A DNA stretch of 64,000 nt from Muribaculaceae bacterium (GCA_023663365.1 JAMPHP010000003.1:16569-80568); one strand, 5' to 3'. Positions 25,798 through 35,510 are shown, numbered from the stretch's first letter. Numbers and translations are program-made. The notes: generated by a model from the letters alone, not told the origin.

Positions 25798-26367
25798 ATG
25801 GATCTCGACAATTTAAAAAATAAATGGCAACAGATGAGCATCGACACCGCTCGCCTCGACCGCGACAGCGGGCGTGTGATGTCGCAGCTCAAGGCCGGAA
25901 AGATCAAGTCGGCGCAGAGCAGGCTTGCCGCCTACTTCACCCGCAACGGCATCTTCGGCATGTGCCTGCCGGCGCTTGCTCCCTTGATTTTTGTAGTGCT
26001 TGAATTCCCGCTTTGGGTGGCTTGTATATATGCAGCGTTCGGATTGGTGATAGGTTGCCTTAATTTTGAACTCGGATGTCGTGTACGTCGTGTCAACTAT
26101 ATGTCGCTTCCTGTTGTCACGGCTCTTGCAAAGGTGGTGGATATACACCGCCGCATGGTGCGCGTCCGCGTGGCCGGTATATGCACCGGGCTCGTGTTGA
26201 TCGCCACATTGATGGCATATTCCCTCGACTCCGACAATAGATACATGTTCATCGGCTTTTTGGTCGGCCTTGCCATCGGTGTGCCTGTGGCGTGGTTTAA
26301 ATACCGCATGGGTGAGAGGCTTGTGAGAGTGCTCAGCGAGGAGCTGCACTCAATGTTGGATGAATGA
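25798..26367 (+). CDS. Four-helix membrane protein, possible anti-sigma partner
   Basis: 189 residues. A charged N-terminal cytoplasmic stretch (about 1-50, MDLDNLKNKWQQMSID...) is followed by four hydrophobic helices (about 53-70, 72-90, 122-140, 147-165) and a short charged tail. I do not see the zinc-binding anti-sigma motif (HxxxCxxC), so the anti-sigma role rests only on position: it is the next gene after the ECF sigma factor and starts with a soluble head of the size that binds sigma. A family name is not recognised. Confidence 0.6.
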   Translation: MDLDNLKNKWQQMSIDTARLDRDSGRVMSQLKAGKIKSAQSRLAAYFTRNGIFGMCLPALAPLIFVVLEFPLWVACIYAAFGLVIGCLNFELGCRVRRVNYMSLPVVTALAKVVDIHRRMVRVRVAGICTGLVLIATLMAYSLDSDNRYMFIGFLVGLAIGVPVAWFKYRMGERLVRVLSEELHSMLDE

Positions 26368-26406
26368 GGCTTTTTGCGCCGCAAGCCACTGTGCGCTGTA
26401 GTTTTT

Positions 26407-26438
26407 TTTGCTGTTTCGGCTGAAAATTCGTAACTTCG
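26407..26438 (+). promoter_or_regulatory. Promoter of the udk-lptB-glnS operon
   Basis: TTTG at 26407-26410, 20 bases, then TAACTTCG at 26431-26438, one mismatch from TAnnTTTG. Predicted start near 26445, about 37 bases before ATG 26482. Confidence 0.6.
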
Positions 26439-26481
26439 TGCCTCAGAAAAGATAATGCGCATTTTATTCATCTGATATTAT

Positions 26482-27123
26482 ATGTTGATAATCGGCATAG
26501 CCGGTGGCACCGGTTCCGGCAAGACCACCGTAGTAAATAAAATCATCAACAGCCTCCCCGCAGGCGAAGTGGCTGTGATGCCCCAGGACTCATACTATAA
26601 GGATTCGAGCCACATCCCGCCCGAGGAGCGCTCGAAAATCAATTTCGATGAGCCCGCCGCAATCGAATGGTCGCTCCTTGTGGAGCATCTTCGTATGCTC
26701 AAGGAAGGCAAGACCATAGAGATGCCCACCTATTCATACCTCACGTGCACTCGCCAGGAGGAGACTGTGCCGGTGAAGCCCGCCGATGTGGTGATAGTCG
26801 AAGGTATCCTCGTGCTTACCGATCCGAGCATCCGAAATCTGCTGGATATTAAGGTATTTGTCGATGCCGACCCCGACGATCGCCTCATCCGTGTGATAGC
26901 ACGCGACTGCATAGAGCGTGGCCGCACTCCCGAGATTGTGATAAACCGCTATCAGGACATACTCAAGCCCATGCACATGCAGTATATCGAGCCCAGCAAG
27001 CGCTACGCCGACCTCATCGTGCCTCAGGGGGGCAGCAACACCGTAGCCATCAATCTTCTCACCGATTATATAGAAAGCCGCCTGCACCGTGGTGCTGTCC
27101 GCGGCATGGCAGCTCAAGTCTGA
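26482..27123 (+). CDS. udk: Uridine kinase
   Basis: 213 residues. Walker [10 protein letters not shown] near residue 8, then DSYYKD and [34 protein letters not shown] and [11 protein letters not shown], all standard for uridine/cytidine kinase, which phosphorylates the nucleosides in the pyrimidine salvage path using ATP or GTP. The length is right for the family. Its TGA shares a base with the ATG of lptB (TGATG, 27121-27125). First gene of a seven-gene run. Confidence 0.97.
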   Translation: MLIIGIAGGTGSGKTTVVNKIINSLPAGEVAVMPQDSYYKDSSHIPPEERSKINFDEPAAIEWSLLVEHLRMLKEGKTIEMPTYSYLTCTRQEETVPVKPADVVIVEGILVLTDPSIRNLLDIKVFVDADPDDRLIRVIARDCIERGRTPEIVINRYQDILKPMHMQYIEPSKRYADLIVPQGGSNTVAINLLTDYIESRLHRGAVRGMAAQV

Positions 27124-28025
27124 TGGGTCTACAATGGCAAAAGAAAGAGGGCGCGGAAAACTCTGAGATTATCCCCGATCCCTTTGCGGCCGATGCCGCA
27201 AATGTCGATGTCGTGGCTTCGGAAAGCCTCGGCGAAGATGGCTCTGTCGTCGTGGAAGAGGAACCGGCCAAAGCCGTGCTCCGTACCGACAACCTCGTGA
27301 AGGTATATGGCAAGCGAACCGTCGTCAACCACGTGTCGATTGATGTGACACAGGGCGAGATTGTAGGTCTGCTCGGCCCCAACGGTGCCGGTAAGACCAC
27401 CACCTTCTATATGACGGTGGGCCTCATCGAACCAAACGAAGGCAGCATATATCTCAACGACCTCAACATCACCAAGTACCCGGTCTACAAGCGTGCGCAG
27501 AACGGTATCGGCTACCTCGCGCAGGAGGCTTCCGTATTCCGGAAGCTGAGCGTGGAAGATAATATCCGCGCCGTGCTCCAGATGACTCCCATGAGCAAAG
27601 AGGAGCAGCGCGACAAGCTCGAGAGCCTCCTCACTGAGTTCAGGCTCCACAAGGTGCGCAAGAACCTTGGCGACCAACTCTCCGGCGGTGAGCGCCGTCG
27701 CACCGAGATTGCCCGCTGTCTGGCTATCAATCCGCGCTTTATCATGCTCGACGAGCCTTTCGCAGGTGTCGACCCCATTGCCGTGGAAGACATCCAGTCG
27801 ATCGTATATAAGTTGAAAGACAAAAATATAGGCATCCTCATCACCGACCACAACGCTCAGGAGACACTGCGCATTACCGACCGCGCCTACCTCCTCTTTG
27901 AGGGGCGCATCCTCTTCCAGGGTACTTCCGAAGAACTGGCGTCCAATCAAGTAGTGCGCGAGAAATATCTCGGCCGCGACTTTGTGTTCTACCGCAAGCG
28001 TCTGGGTGAGGAGAATAATCAGTAA
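27123..28025 (+). CDS. lptB: LPS export ABC transporter ATP-binding protein LptB, with N-terminal extension
   Basis: 300 residues. Residues 52-295 are a standard LptB: Walker [10 protein letters not shown], signature LSGGERRR, Walker [20 protein letters not shown] and H-loop [12 protein letters not shown], the PIAVEDIQ and DHN patterns marking LptB among ABC ATPases. It powers LptFG in moving lipopolysaccharide from the inner membrane to the Lpt bridge. The first 50 residues are an acidic, low-complexity extension ([14 protein letters not shown]) not found in Escherichia coli LptB. The TGATG link to udk supports this start. glnS follows after 22 bases. Confidence 0.95.
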   Translation: MGLQWQKKEGAENSEIIPDPFAADAANVDVVASESLGEDGSVVVEEEPAKAVLRTDNLVKVYGKRTVVNHVSIDVTQGEIVGLLGPNGAGKTTTFYMTVGLIEPNEGSIYLNDLNITKYPVYKRAQNGIGYLAQEASVFRKLSVEDNIRAVLQMTPMSKEEQRDKLESLLTEFRLHKVRKNLGDQLSGGERRRTEIARCLAINPRFIMLDEPFAGVDPIAVEDIQSIVYKLKDKNIGILITDHNAQETLRITDRAYLLFEGRILFQGTSEELASNQVVREKYLGRDFVFYRKRLGEENNQ

Positions 28026-28047
28026 ATAATAAAAAATATCATATAAA

Positions 28048-29757
28048 ATGGCAGAAGAAAAAGAAGTAATCGAAGGAGCAGAGACACGTGGTCTCAACTT
28101 CGTGGAAGAAGAGGTGCTTGCCGACCTCAAAGCCGGCAAGAATGGCGGACGACTCAGCACACGTTTCCCGCCCGAGCCAAACGGATACCTCCACATCGGA
28201 CATGCAAAGGCCATCTGCATGGACTTCGGCGTGGCCGAAAAGTTCGGCGGCACCTGCAACCTCCGCTTCGATGATACAAACCCCGTCAAGGAGGATGTGG
28301 AGTATGTTGACTCTATCCGCGAGGACATTCATTGGCTCGGCTTTGACTGGGGCGACCGTGAGTACTACGCATCCGACTACTTCCCTCAGCTCTTCGACCT
28401 CGCCATCCGCCTCATCAAGGAAGGTAAGGCTTACGTCGATGACCAGAGCAGCGAGGAAATCGCACGCCAGAAAGGCACTCCCACCACACCCGGTCAGGAA
28501 AGTCCGTTCCGCAACCGCTCGGTGGAGGAGAACCTCGACCTCTTCATGCGCATGAACGAAGGCGAGTTCGACGAAGGCAGCCGTGTGCTCCGTGCCAAAA
28601 TAGATATGGCGTCGCCAAACATGCACTTCCGCGACCCCATCATGTACCGCATCATCAAGACACCCCACCACCGCACCGGCACCAAGTGGAAAGTCTACCC
28701 CATGTACGACTTCGCACACGGCCAGAGCGACTACTTCGAGGGTGTCACACACTCTATATGCACGCTCGAGTTCGTGCCTCACCGTCCGCTCTACGAGCAC
28801 TTCGTCAAAGAGCTCGCCGATGAGAGCTACTGCCCCCGCCAGATTGAGTTCAACCGACTCAACCTCACCTACACCGTGATGAGCAAGCGCAAGCTGCTGA
28901 CACTCGTCAAGGAAGGTCTCGTGGCGGGTTGGGACGACCCCCGTATGCCGACTGTGTCGGGTATGCGCCGCCGAGGCTACACACCGCAGTCGGTCCGCAA
29001 CTTCATCGACACTATCGGCTACACCAAGTATGAGGCGCTCAACAGCGTGAGTCTCCTCGAGCACGCCGTGCGCGACGACCTCAACCGCATCGCCACTCGC
29101 GTGATGGCCGTGATAAACCCGCTTAAGGTGGTCCTCACAAACTATCCCGAAGGCAAAGTCGAGACCGTGACTATGGAGAACAATCCCGAAGACCCCGAGA
29201 GCGGAGTGCACGAGATGCCTTTCTCGCGCGAGCTCTATATCGAGCGCGACGACTTCATGGAAAATCCTCCCAAGAAATTCTTCCGTCTTGCTCCCGGCTC
29301 CGAGGTGCGCCTCAAAGGTGCCTACATCATCAAGTGCGATGAAGTGGTGAAAGACGATGCCGGAAATATCATCGAGCTCCGCTGCTCCTACGACCCCGAC
29401 ACTCTCAGCGGTATGCCCGGAGCATCGCGCAAGGTCAAAGGCACACTTCACTGGGTGTCGGCAGCTCATGCTGTGGATGCCGAGGTGCGTCTCTACGACC
29501 GCTTGTTCGATGTCGAAAATCCTGCGGCAGAGCCCGAGCGCGACTTCCGCGAGATGCTCAACCCCGACTCACTCAAGGTGGTTCAGGGTGCAAAAATCGA
29601 GCCGTTCGCTATCGCAAATGCCTCGCAGGGCGCTAAATTCCAGTTCCAGCGTGTCGGATATTTCACTCCCGACTACGATTACACAGCCGAGCACCCGGTA
29701 TTCAACCGCACAATAGCCCTTAAAGACACCTGGGAAAAGGTGCAGAAGAAAGCCTGA
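28048..29757 (+). CDS. glnS: Glutaminyl-tRNA synthetase
   Basis: 569 residues. Class I synthetase with HIGH motif PNGYLHIGHAK near residue 46 and the KMSKS-type loop VMSKRKL near residue 280. The stretch RFDDTNPVKEDVEYVDSI is typical of GlnRS/GluRS, and the C-terminal half (SGMPGASRKVKGTLHWVSAAHAV) is the beta-barrel anticodon-binding part of true GlnRS, so it attaches glutamine directly. Its TGA overlaps the next ATG (TGATG, 29755-29759). Confidence 0.97.
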   Translation: MAEEKEVIEGAETRGLNFVEEEVLADLKAGKNGGRLSTRFPPEPNGYLHIGHAKAICMDFGVAEKFGGTCNLRFDDTNPVKEDVEYVDSIREDIHWLGFDWGDREYYASDYFPQLFDLAIRLIKEGKAYVDDQSSEEIARQKGTPTTPGQESPFRNRSVEENLDLFMRMNEGEFDEGSRVLRAKIDMASPNMHFRDPIMYRIIKTPHHRTGTKWKVYPMYDFAHGQSDYFEGVTHSICTLEFVPHRPLYEHFVKELADESYCPRQIEFNRLNLTYTVMSKRKLLTLVKEGLVAGWDDPRMPTVSGMRRRGYTPQSVRNFIDTIGYTKYEALNSVSLLEHAVRDDLNRIATRVMAVINPLKVVLTNYPEGKVETVTMENNPEDPESGVHEMPFSRELYIERDDFMENPPKKFFRLAPGSEVRLKGAYIIKCDEVVKDDAGNIIELRCSYDPDTLSGMPGASRKVKGTLHWVSAAHAVDAEVRLYDRLFDVENPAAEPERDFREMLNPDSLKVVQGAKIEPFAIANASQGAKFQFQRVGYFTPDYDYTAEHPVFNRTIALKDTWEKVQKKA

Positions 29758-31253
29758 TGAGCAACGATAAGAACCCGCGCGAAGAACTATACCAACGTTT
29801 CCGCAAAGCACTCTCCATGCCCGTCGCCGACCGCTATTTCGACGAAGACGAGCTCGTGGAGATTTACGACTATGCCGGTGATCTGTCCGACGACTATGTG
29901 CAGATGGAGGTGTTGTTCTGCGGCGCCAGGCTCTATCCCGAGAGTACGGCGCTGTCGGAGCGCCGTGCCCTCCTGTATCTCGACACCTCTATCGACGACA
30001 GCGACAAGCCCTCGCCGGCAGCCGGTGAATATCTCGACGACAATGCCGACACCGTATCGCCGATTTTCGACATCGCGCGCCTCGAGATTCATCGGCCAGA
30101 CGATCCCGAAGCCGCACTCGAGTTCCTGCTTAACCAGTACGAGTCGTTCGGCGACGAGGAGATTATCCGCTTTCTCGACCTCGCCTTCGACCTTGACTGC
30201 TACAAGTGGGTGGTAGCCAATCTCGACCGCCTCCGAAGCAAAGTCCGCTACCAGCCGGTGCTGGTCTACGAGCTCATGCAGGAAGCCGACGAGATGCTCG
30301 ACAATGAGCTCATGGCACAGCTTGCCGAGGAGCTCATCGAGAGCGAGCCCTTTGCCGTGAACTATTGGGTGACTTTGTTCCGTGCCCAGGCCCGCGGCGA
30401 GAGAGAAGAGGAGGCCAAATCGACCTTCGACTATGCCCGTGCTCTCGGTGCCGACGACACTGATGCGCTGCTCGTTCTGGTCGAGGCCGTCTGCAACTTC
30501 GCTCCTTATCTCTACAACGAGGCTTATGAAATCCTCGAGGGACTCAAGGAAGAGAAGCCCGACGAGTTTCTGTATGTCGACTGGCAGTGTGTGCTGCTTG
30601 TCCGTGCCGGCTCTACCGACCGTGCCGTCAAGCTCCTTAAGGCTTATCTCGCCGCCCATCCCGAAAATCAGCAGGCCATGAGGCAGCTCCTGGTGTGCAA
30701 CATACCCGAGGCTTTGGAGTATGTAAAGCGCTTCTATGAAGCTACGGGTGGCAAAGGATTCGACTCAGAGGTTTTGGCCGAGCTGCTCAACACACTGTCG
30801 ATGAATGCCATGGCCTACAGCATAATAGCGCTGATGCAGTATGTGTCGGCCAAAGATGAGGAAATAGATCCGCGCGACCTGTGCGCTTGGGTTGAATCGC
30901 TTTTTGAGCTCGAGAAATATACCGAGGTAGTGGCTCTTGTAGAGGCATACCGCAGTCGCGAGGGTGGCGAGCAGTTGTTCCACATGCTGCTTCACATTCC
31001 GCTCAAGGGTGAGGCTCTGTCGTTTGCCTATATGGTATCGCTTATCAAGGTCGGCCGTTTCGCCGATGCCGAGATGCACTTCAGCATGATACGTCCTTAT
31101 CTTGAAGAGCTCATTGCCGAAAGCCTCATGCCCGTGCGCATGGCTGTGCGCACCCTATTCACCCTCGCCGACAAGATGAGGCAACATCCGGCTTCCGACA
31201 CTCTCTACTGGGATTACTTCGACATGCTCAACTACGGAAAACAAGACAAATGA
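29757..31253 (+). CDS. TPR-like helical repeat protein
   Basis: 498 residues with no signal peptide or membrane helix, strongly acidic, and built of helix pairs with the spacing of tetratricopeptide-like repeats (AALEFLLNQYESFG, VKLLKAYLAAHPENQQAMRQL, LCAWVESLFELEKYTEVVALVEAYRS). Such proteins act as protein-binding scaffolds; no enzyme motif is visible. It overlaps glnS by one base and cdsA by four (ATGA), so it is firmly within the operon. Function not recognised. Confidence 0.75.
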   Translation: MSNDKNPREELYQRFRKALSMPVADRYFDEDELVEIYDYAGDLSDDYVQMEVLFCGARLYPESTALSERRALLYLDTSIDDSDKPSPAAGEYLDDNADTVSPIFDIARLEIHRPDDPEAALEFLLNQYESFGDEEIIRFLDLAFDLDCYKWVVANLDRLRSKVRYQPVLVYELMQEADEMLDNELMAQLAEELIESEPFAVNYWVTLFRAQARGEREEEAKSTFDYARALGADDTDALLVLVEAVCNFAPYLYNEAYEILEGLKEEKPDEFLYVDWQCVLLVRAGSTDRAVKLLKAYLAAHPENQQAMRQLLVCNIPEALEYVKRFYEATGGKGFDSEVLAELLNTLSMNAMAYSIIALMQYVSAKDEEIDPRDLCAWVESLFELEKYTEVVALVEAYRSREGGEQLFHMLLHIPLKGEALSFAYMVSLIKVGRFADAEMHFSMIRPYLEELIAESLMPVRMAVRTLFTLADKMRQHPASDTLYWDYFDMLNYGKQDK

Positions 31254-32083
31254 ATAAAGTGATAGTGCGCACCATCAGCGGTGTGATTTACATTGCCCTG
31301 ATAGTGGGCGCGATTTTCGGCGGTGGAGTATGCTTCGCCGCTCTGATGAGTGTTTTTGCCGTGCTGGGCACTCTCGAGTTCGGGAAAGTACTCGGCGGGG
31401 GTGCGCAAATGGATGTCTTTGCGCGTGCCGCAACGGTAGTCGACTTACTCGCAGCCGCCGCGATTGTATGGGCCGGTGTACTCACCGAAATCCCTACGGC
31501 ATTGATATACACCCTCATTGGCGTGGTGCTTCTCTATCTGCCCGTGCGATTTACTCTCGCTCTCTACGATAAGAGCTCCGATGCTTTCGCCCGCGTGTCG
31601 CACTCGGTGCTGAGCCTCGTGTATATAGCGCTGCCTCTGCTCATGCTCACATTGGTGTTCACCGACAAAAGTGCCAACCTTTGGCTTGTACTCGCAGCCT
31701 TTATCATGATATGGCTCAACGATACGGGTGCATTCTGCGTAGGCTCACTCATAGGCCGCCGCCGTCTTTTCGAACGACTGTCGCCCAAGAAGTCGTGGGA
31801 AGGATTTTTCGGCGGCCTGGTATGCTGTCTGCTCGCAGGTGTGCTTTTCTACTTCGAGCTGCCTCAGCTCGGATATTCGCTGCCTGTATGGTTGGCTCTC
31901 GGAGCCATCGTGTGCCTGCTCTCAACTTGGGGCGACCTTTTTGAATCGCTCTTCAAACGCAGCTCTCACGTCAAGGATTCCGGGCACCTCATCCCCGGGC
32001 ACGGCGGCATCCTCGACCGTATCGACTCGCTCCTCTTCGTGAGCATGGGTCTCTTTGTATTCAATCTCTTTACTGCTTATTAG
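31250..32083 (+). CDS. cdsA: Phosphatidate cytidylyltransferase
   Basis: 277 residues with about seven to eight membrane helices. The CDP-alcohol synthase signature is complete at the C-terminus: SLFKRSSHVKDSGHLIPGHGG followed by ILDRIDSL. The enzyme makes CDP-diacylglycerol from phosphatidic acid and CTP in the inner membrane, feeding all phospholipid synthesis. The region MIWLNDTGAFCVGSLIGRRRLFERLSPKKSWEG is also typical. The Smr gene starts 1 base after its stop. Confidence 0.96.
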   Translation: MNKVIVRTISGVIYIALIVGAIFGGGVCFAALMSVFAVLGTLEFGKVLGGGAQMDVFARAATVVDLLAAAAIVWAGVLTEIPTALIYTLIGVVLLYLPVRFTLALYDKSSDAFARVSHSVLSLVYIALPLLMLTLVFTDKSANLWLVLAAFIMIWLNDTGAFCVGSLIGRRRLFERLSPKKSWEGFFGGLVCCLLAGVLFYFELPQLGYSLPVWLALGAIVCLLSTWGDLFESLFKRSSHVKDSGHLIPGHGGILDRIDSLLFVSMGLFVFNLFTAY

Positions 32084-32084
32084 T

Positions 32085-33176
32085 ATGGCTGTTAAAGTTG
32101 GCGACACGGTTCGCTTTCTCAATGATATTGGTGGTGGTCGTGTGGTGCGCATAGCCGATGGCATGGCTTATGTTGCCGATGACGACGGCTTCGAGACCCC
32201 CGTCCTGCTCCGCGAATGTGTGGCGGTCGGCGCGGCTATGAACGATGCACCCGCCCCTGTGCAGGCAGCTAAGGCCGTCGCAGTCAATGCTGCGCCTGCG
32301 CCCACGCAGCTGCCGGTGGTGGAGACAGCAACCGGCAACTCTCTGAATTTAGTTCTCGGCTTCGAAGCCTGCGACATCAAAGCCTTGTCGCGCTCCAACT
32401 TCGAGACTTTCTTTGTCAACGACTCGAACTACTACGTGTATATAAGCGTGAGCAGCCGCTCCAATCTCGACAGTGACTGGACTCTGCGCTTCGATGGCCT
32501 TATCGAGCCCAACATACAGGAATTTCTCTTCGAGCTGCCATCCGAGGAGCTTGCGCACTTCGACCGCCTTTCTGTGCAGTATATGGCCTTCAAGCGTGGC
32601 AAGGAATTTGAGATGAAGGCGCCGGGGCATGTCGACCTTAAAGTCGATGCCACGAAATTTGCCCGTCTGCATTGTTTCCGTCCCAACCCTTACTTCGACA
32701 ATCCTGTGATTGCTTTCGACGTCGCTGTCGCCGATCACGCTCCTGCTCCGATGGCCATGCCCGATGCCGAGGCACTTGCCGCAGGCATGAAGCAGAAAAA
32801 GCGCGATGTGGCACGTGAGAAGACGGCTCACCATCATATTCCTGCTGCGCAAGATGCCGATGTCACTGTGGTCGATCTCCATGCTTCCGAACTCCTCGAC
32901 ACCACCGCCGGTCTTTCTCCTGCCAACATCCTCAATCTGCAGATTGATAAATTCAGCAGTGTGATGGATGCCATGCGCAACCGAATAGGCCACCGCATAG
33001 TCTTTATCCACGGCAAAGGTGAGGGCGTGCTCCGCCAGGCTCTGATGAAAGAGCTCAACCATCGCTACAAGGGCCACGATGTGCAGGATGCCTCTTTCCG
33101 TGAATATGGATATGGTGCCACACAGGTCACCATCCGCTGTATTTCTACCGACCGTCAGCACGGTAAGCGCCGATGA
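32085..33176 (+). CDS. DUF2027 domain protein with C-terminal Smr domain
   Basis: 363 residues from ATG 32085; the longer frame from 32055 reads into cdsA. The N-terminus MAVKVGDTVRFLNDIGGGRVVRI is a KOW/SH3-like beta segment, followed by a low-complexity Ala-Pro linker, the DUF2027 middle part (LVLGFEACDI, SNFETFFVNDSNYYVYISV) and a Smr domain (about 270-363) with VDLHASELLD and IVFIHGKGEGVLR...EYGYGATQVTIR. Smr domains nick or bind nucleic acid; some act on stalled ribosomes' mRNA. This domain pairing is a Bacteroidetes hallmark. EFR1 overlaps by 4 bases. Confidence 0.92.
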   Translation: MAVKVGDTVRFLNDIGGGRVVRIADGMAYVADDDGFETPVLLRECVAVGAAMNDAPAPVQAAKAVAVNAAPAPTQLPVVETATGNSLNLVLGFEACDIKALSRSNFETFFVNDSNYYVYISVSSRSNLDSDWTLRFDGLIEPNIQEFLFELPSEELAHFDRLSVQYMAFKRGKEFEMKAPGHVDLKVDATKFARLHCFRPNPYFDNPVIAFDVAVADHAPAPMAMPDAEALAAGMKQKKRDVAREKTAHHHIPAAQDADVTVVDLHASELLDTTAGLSPANILNLQIDKFSSVMDAMRNRIGHRIVFIHGKGEGVLRQALMKELNHRYKGHDVQDASFREYGYGATQVTIRCISTDRQHGKRR

Positions 33177-33943
33177 TTTTATACTTCAGCGGTACGGGGA
33201 ACACACGGCATGTGGCACAGCTGCTTTCGACGCGTCTTGTCGACAGCAACTTATGCCGGATTTCCGCCGATATGCTCCGCGACCCCGCGGCGGCATTGAT
33301 CGACGCTCCGGCCGGCGACAAACGAGTCATTTGGGCCTTTCCCACCTACTCATGGGGAGTACCGCCCGTAGTGCTTGAGCTTATCCGGCTTTGTCGCTTC
33401 GGCTCAGCGGCCAAGGCTGCCACACACTTCATGCTCACTACTTGCGGCGACGATATGGGCCGGGCCGACCGGCAATGGCGTAAAGCCATCGCTGCTCGCG
33501 GTCTGACCGCCGGCGGAGCCTACGCGGTGCAGATGCCGAATACATACGTGTGCATGAAAGGTTTCGACGTGGATAGCCCCGACCTTGCCGCAGCGAAAAT
33601 CAGCCGAGCCGCGGAGGCTGTCGACACAATTGCCCGCTCTATTGAGAGCGGTGGCCCCGACATCCTCATTCCGGGCAAATTTGCCGGCATCAAGACTGCT
33701 GTCGTATATCCGTGGTTCTGCCGCTTTGAAATGTCGCCCAAGCCTTTCTCGGTTCACGAAGGCTGCATCAGTTGCGGCCGATGTGCTGCGGGATGCCCTA
33801 TGCAGAATATCACCATGCTGTCTGGCCGACCGGCATGGGGCGATAAGTGCGCTCTATGCTTGCGCTGCTACCATGTGTGCCCACGCCATGCCGTAGCCTA
33901 CGGAAAGACCACCGAGGGCAAAGGGCAGCAGTTGTTGAGCTGA
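33173..33943 (+). CDS. EFR1 family ferredoxin-flavodoxin protein
   Basis: 256 residues. The N-terminal half is a flavodoxin-like FMN domain (ILYFSGTGNTRHVAQ, AFPTYSWGVPPVV); the C-terminal half holds two 4Fe-4S clusters, CISCGRCAAGCP and CALCLRCYHVCP. EFR1 proteins pass electrons in anaerobes; partner unknown. The start overlaps the Smr gene in ATGA. The stop TGA (33941-33943) directly abuts the stop of the convergent zinc transporter gene (33944), so no terminator separates them. Confidence 0.9.
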   Translation: MILYFSGTGNTRHVAQLLSTRLVDSNLCRISADMLRDPAAALIDAPAGDKRVIWAFPTYSWGVPPVVLELIRLCRFGSAAKAATHFMLTTCGDDMGRADRQWRKAIAARGLTAGGAYAVQMPNTYVCMKGFDVDSPDLAAAKISRAAEAVDTIARSIESGGPDILIPGKFAGIKTAVVYPWFCRFEMSPKPFSVHEGCISCGRCAAGCPMQNITMLSGRPAWGDKCALCLRCYHVCPRHAVAYGKTTEGKGQQLLS

Positions 33944-34693
33944 TTATTCACATTCACTTGTATTGATATAGTGATGCGCCGCCGTGCACTCGTGAAGTGT
34001 GCGGTCCACTATTATATGCCGGTTTGCCATTGCAGCTATTGCACTCATCTCGTGGCTCACAAGGAGTATGGTGCACCGCTGCGAAATCTCACGCAGGATG
34101 CTGTAGAGCTTCTGCTCGAAGTGCTTGTCGATATAGCTCAACGGTTCGTCGAGCACCAGCACGGGGCTCTCGCTCACGATAGCCCTGCCGAAGAGCGCCC
34201 TCTGCAGCTGGCCTCCCGAAAGGCGCCCAATCGGGCGGTCGGCGAGCGTATCCATCTCCACAGTGCGTAGTGCCGCATCGACACGCTCTGCTACAACTCG
34301 CTTGTCGAGTGGCTGTGAGAGCAATCCCGATTCAACCACTTCGCGAACGGTGATGGGGAAGTGCGAATCCACCGAGTTTTTCTGAGGGAGATAGCCGAAG
34401 CGCGGCGGTTGCGTGGTGGTGCGCCCATCGTCGTCGTAGTACAGGATACGCCCGGCAGTGGGCTTCAACAAGCGCAGTATCATGCGCAGCAGCGTGGTCT
34501 TTCCGCCGCCATTGGGGCCGGTGATGGCGATGAAGTCTCCGTGGTCTACGGTCAGTTCGATGTCGGAGAGTATCACGCGGTCCTCGCGCCTGAATTGCAC
34601 ATCGCAAAGCGACAGCAGCGGCTTGCGCGCATGTGTATGCGTACATGCCGAGCAGAGGCAGGGCGTACTATGGCCGTGAGAGTTCATCTGCAA
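33944..34693 (-). CDS. znuC: Zinc/manganese ABC transporter ATP-binding protein, ZnuC-like
   Basis: 249 residues. Walker A GPNGGGKTT, Q-loop YLPQKNSVDSHFPITVREVV, signature LSGGQLQR, Walker B VLVLDEPLSYID and H-loop LLVSHEM. The FPITVREVV pattern marks the metal-uptake subgroup. An unusual His/Cys-rich N-terminus (about residues 4-22: HGHSTPCLCSACTHTHA) could bind zinc directly. The start at 34693 (or Met3 at 34687) lies 20-26 bases inside the end of the znuA gene. A permease gene (ZnuB) is not next to it, as the following gene is on the other strand, so the membrane part must be elsewhere. Confidence 0.88.
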   Translation of the reverse strand: MQMNSHGHSTPCLCSACTHTHARKPLLSLCDVQFRREDRVILSDIELTVDHGDFIAITGPNGGGKTTLLRMILRLLKPTAGRILYYDDDGRTTTQPPRFGYLPQKNSVDSHFPITVREVVESGLLSQPLDKRVVAERVDAALRTVEMDTLADRPIGRLSGGQLQRALFGRAIVSESPVLVLDEPLSYIDKHFEQKLYSILREISQRCTILLVSHEMSAIAAMANRHIIVDRTLHECTAAHHYINTSECE

Positions 34694-35510
34694 TTTTGTT
34701 TAGTTCATCCTCCCATCGGTAGGCGAGCGGATCAACGACGACAAGGCGCGAGCCTATACCCTCGTTTATGGCTTCGGCCTGGCGGGTGTCGTACTCACGC
34801 TGGATGAAAAACACGCGCACGCTGTCGGCTTTTGCTTCGTCGATGGCTTGGCGTATGCGCAGCGGCGACATCTCTTTGCCCTCCTGGCCGAGTGTAATCT
34901 GCCTTAAACCGTAGTCGCGGGCGAAGTACGACAGTGAAGGGTGCCACACGGCGAAAGTGCGCTGCCCGGTCGCTCTAAGTCGATCGCTGATAGCGCAGTC
35001 TATGCTGTCGAGGTGTGCTTCAAGGGTAGCGAGCCGCTTAGTGACTGCCGCTTCAGTCTCCGGCTTCATCGCGATGAGCGCGGCAGCCATATTGCGCGCG
35101 GTGAGCCGGAGCCCGCCGACAGATGTCCAGTAGTGCGGGTCGGGGATTTCATCGGAGTGGCTGTGCCCCGCATGAGAGTGTGTGCCGTAGATAGGCGACA
35201 GGCCTTCCGACATGTCGAAAAAACGGCTGTCGGTGCTTTCCTTTAATTTCTGCTCAAATGGGAGCACCCCAGTGCCGAAGTATGCCTCGACGCGGTCGGC
35301 TTCGGCGCGGCGGCTCATTGAGGGCTCGAACGTCTCGGGGTCGGCACCTCGCTCGAGCATGGTGACAACGGTGGTGCCGCTGTCGACCAGTGCTTCGAGT
35401 ATATGGCGCTGAGGCTCGATGCTCACCATATAGGCAGGCGTCGCACTCTCATCTTTGGTGCATGCGCTCAAGGCGAGCGCCGAAAGCATTGCCGCAGCGA
35501 GTCTACGCAT
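34668..35510 (-). CDS. znuA: Zinc ABC transporter substrate-binding lipoprotein, ZnuA-like
   Basis: 280 residues from ATG 35510; a longer frame to 35555 reads into the redox gene. Lipoprotein signal with LSAC (lipid Cys17). The cluster A-I metal-binding fold has IEPQRHILEALVDSG with His near residue 35, a His-rich loop GTHSHAGHSHSDEIPDPHYW, WHPSLSYFARDYGL and a distal Asp region (VVVDPLAYRW). The His-rich loop favours zinc over manganese. Its start overlaps the stop of the upstream redox gene by 8 bases, an unusual coupling. znuC overlaps its 3' end. Confidence 0.9.
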   Translation of the reverse strand: MRRLAAAMLSALALSACTKDESATPAYMVSIEPQRHILEALVDSGTTVVTMLERGADPETFEPSMSRRAEADRVEAYFGTGVLPFEQKLKESTDSRFFDMSEGLSPIYGTHSHAGHSHSDEIPDPHYWTSVGGLRLTARNMAAALIAMKPETEAAVTKRLATLEAHLDSIDCAISDRLRATGQRTFAVWHPSLSYFARDYGLRQITLGQEGKEMSPLRIRQAIDEAKADSVRVFFIQREYDTRQAEAINEGIGSRLVVVDPLAYRWEDELNKIADELSRP

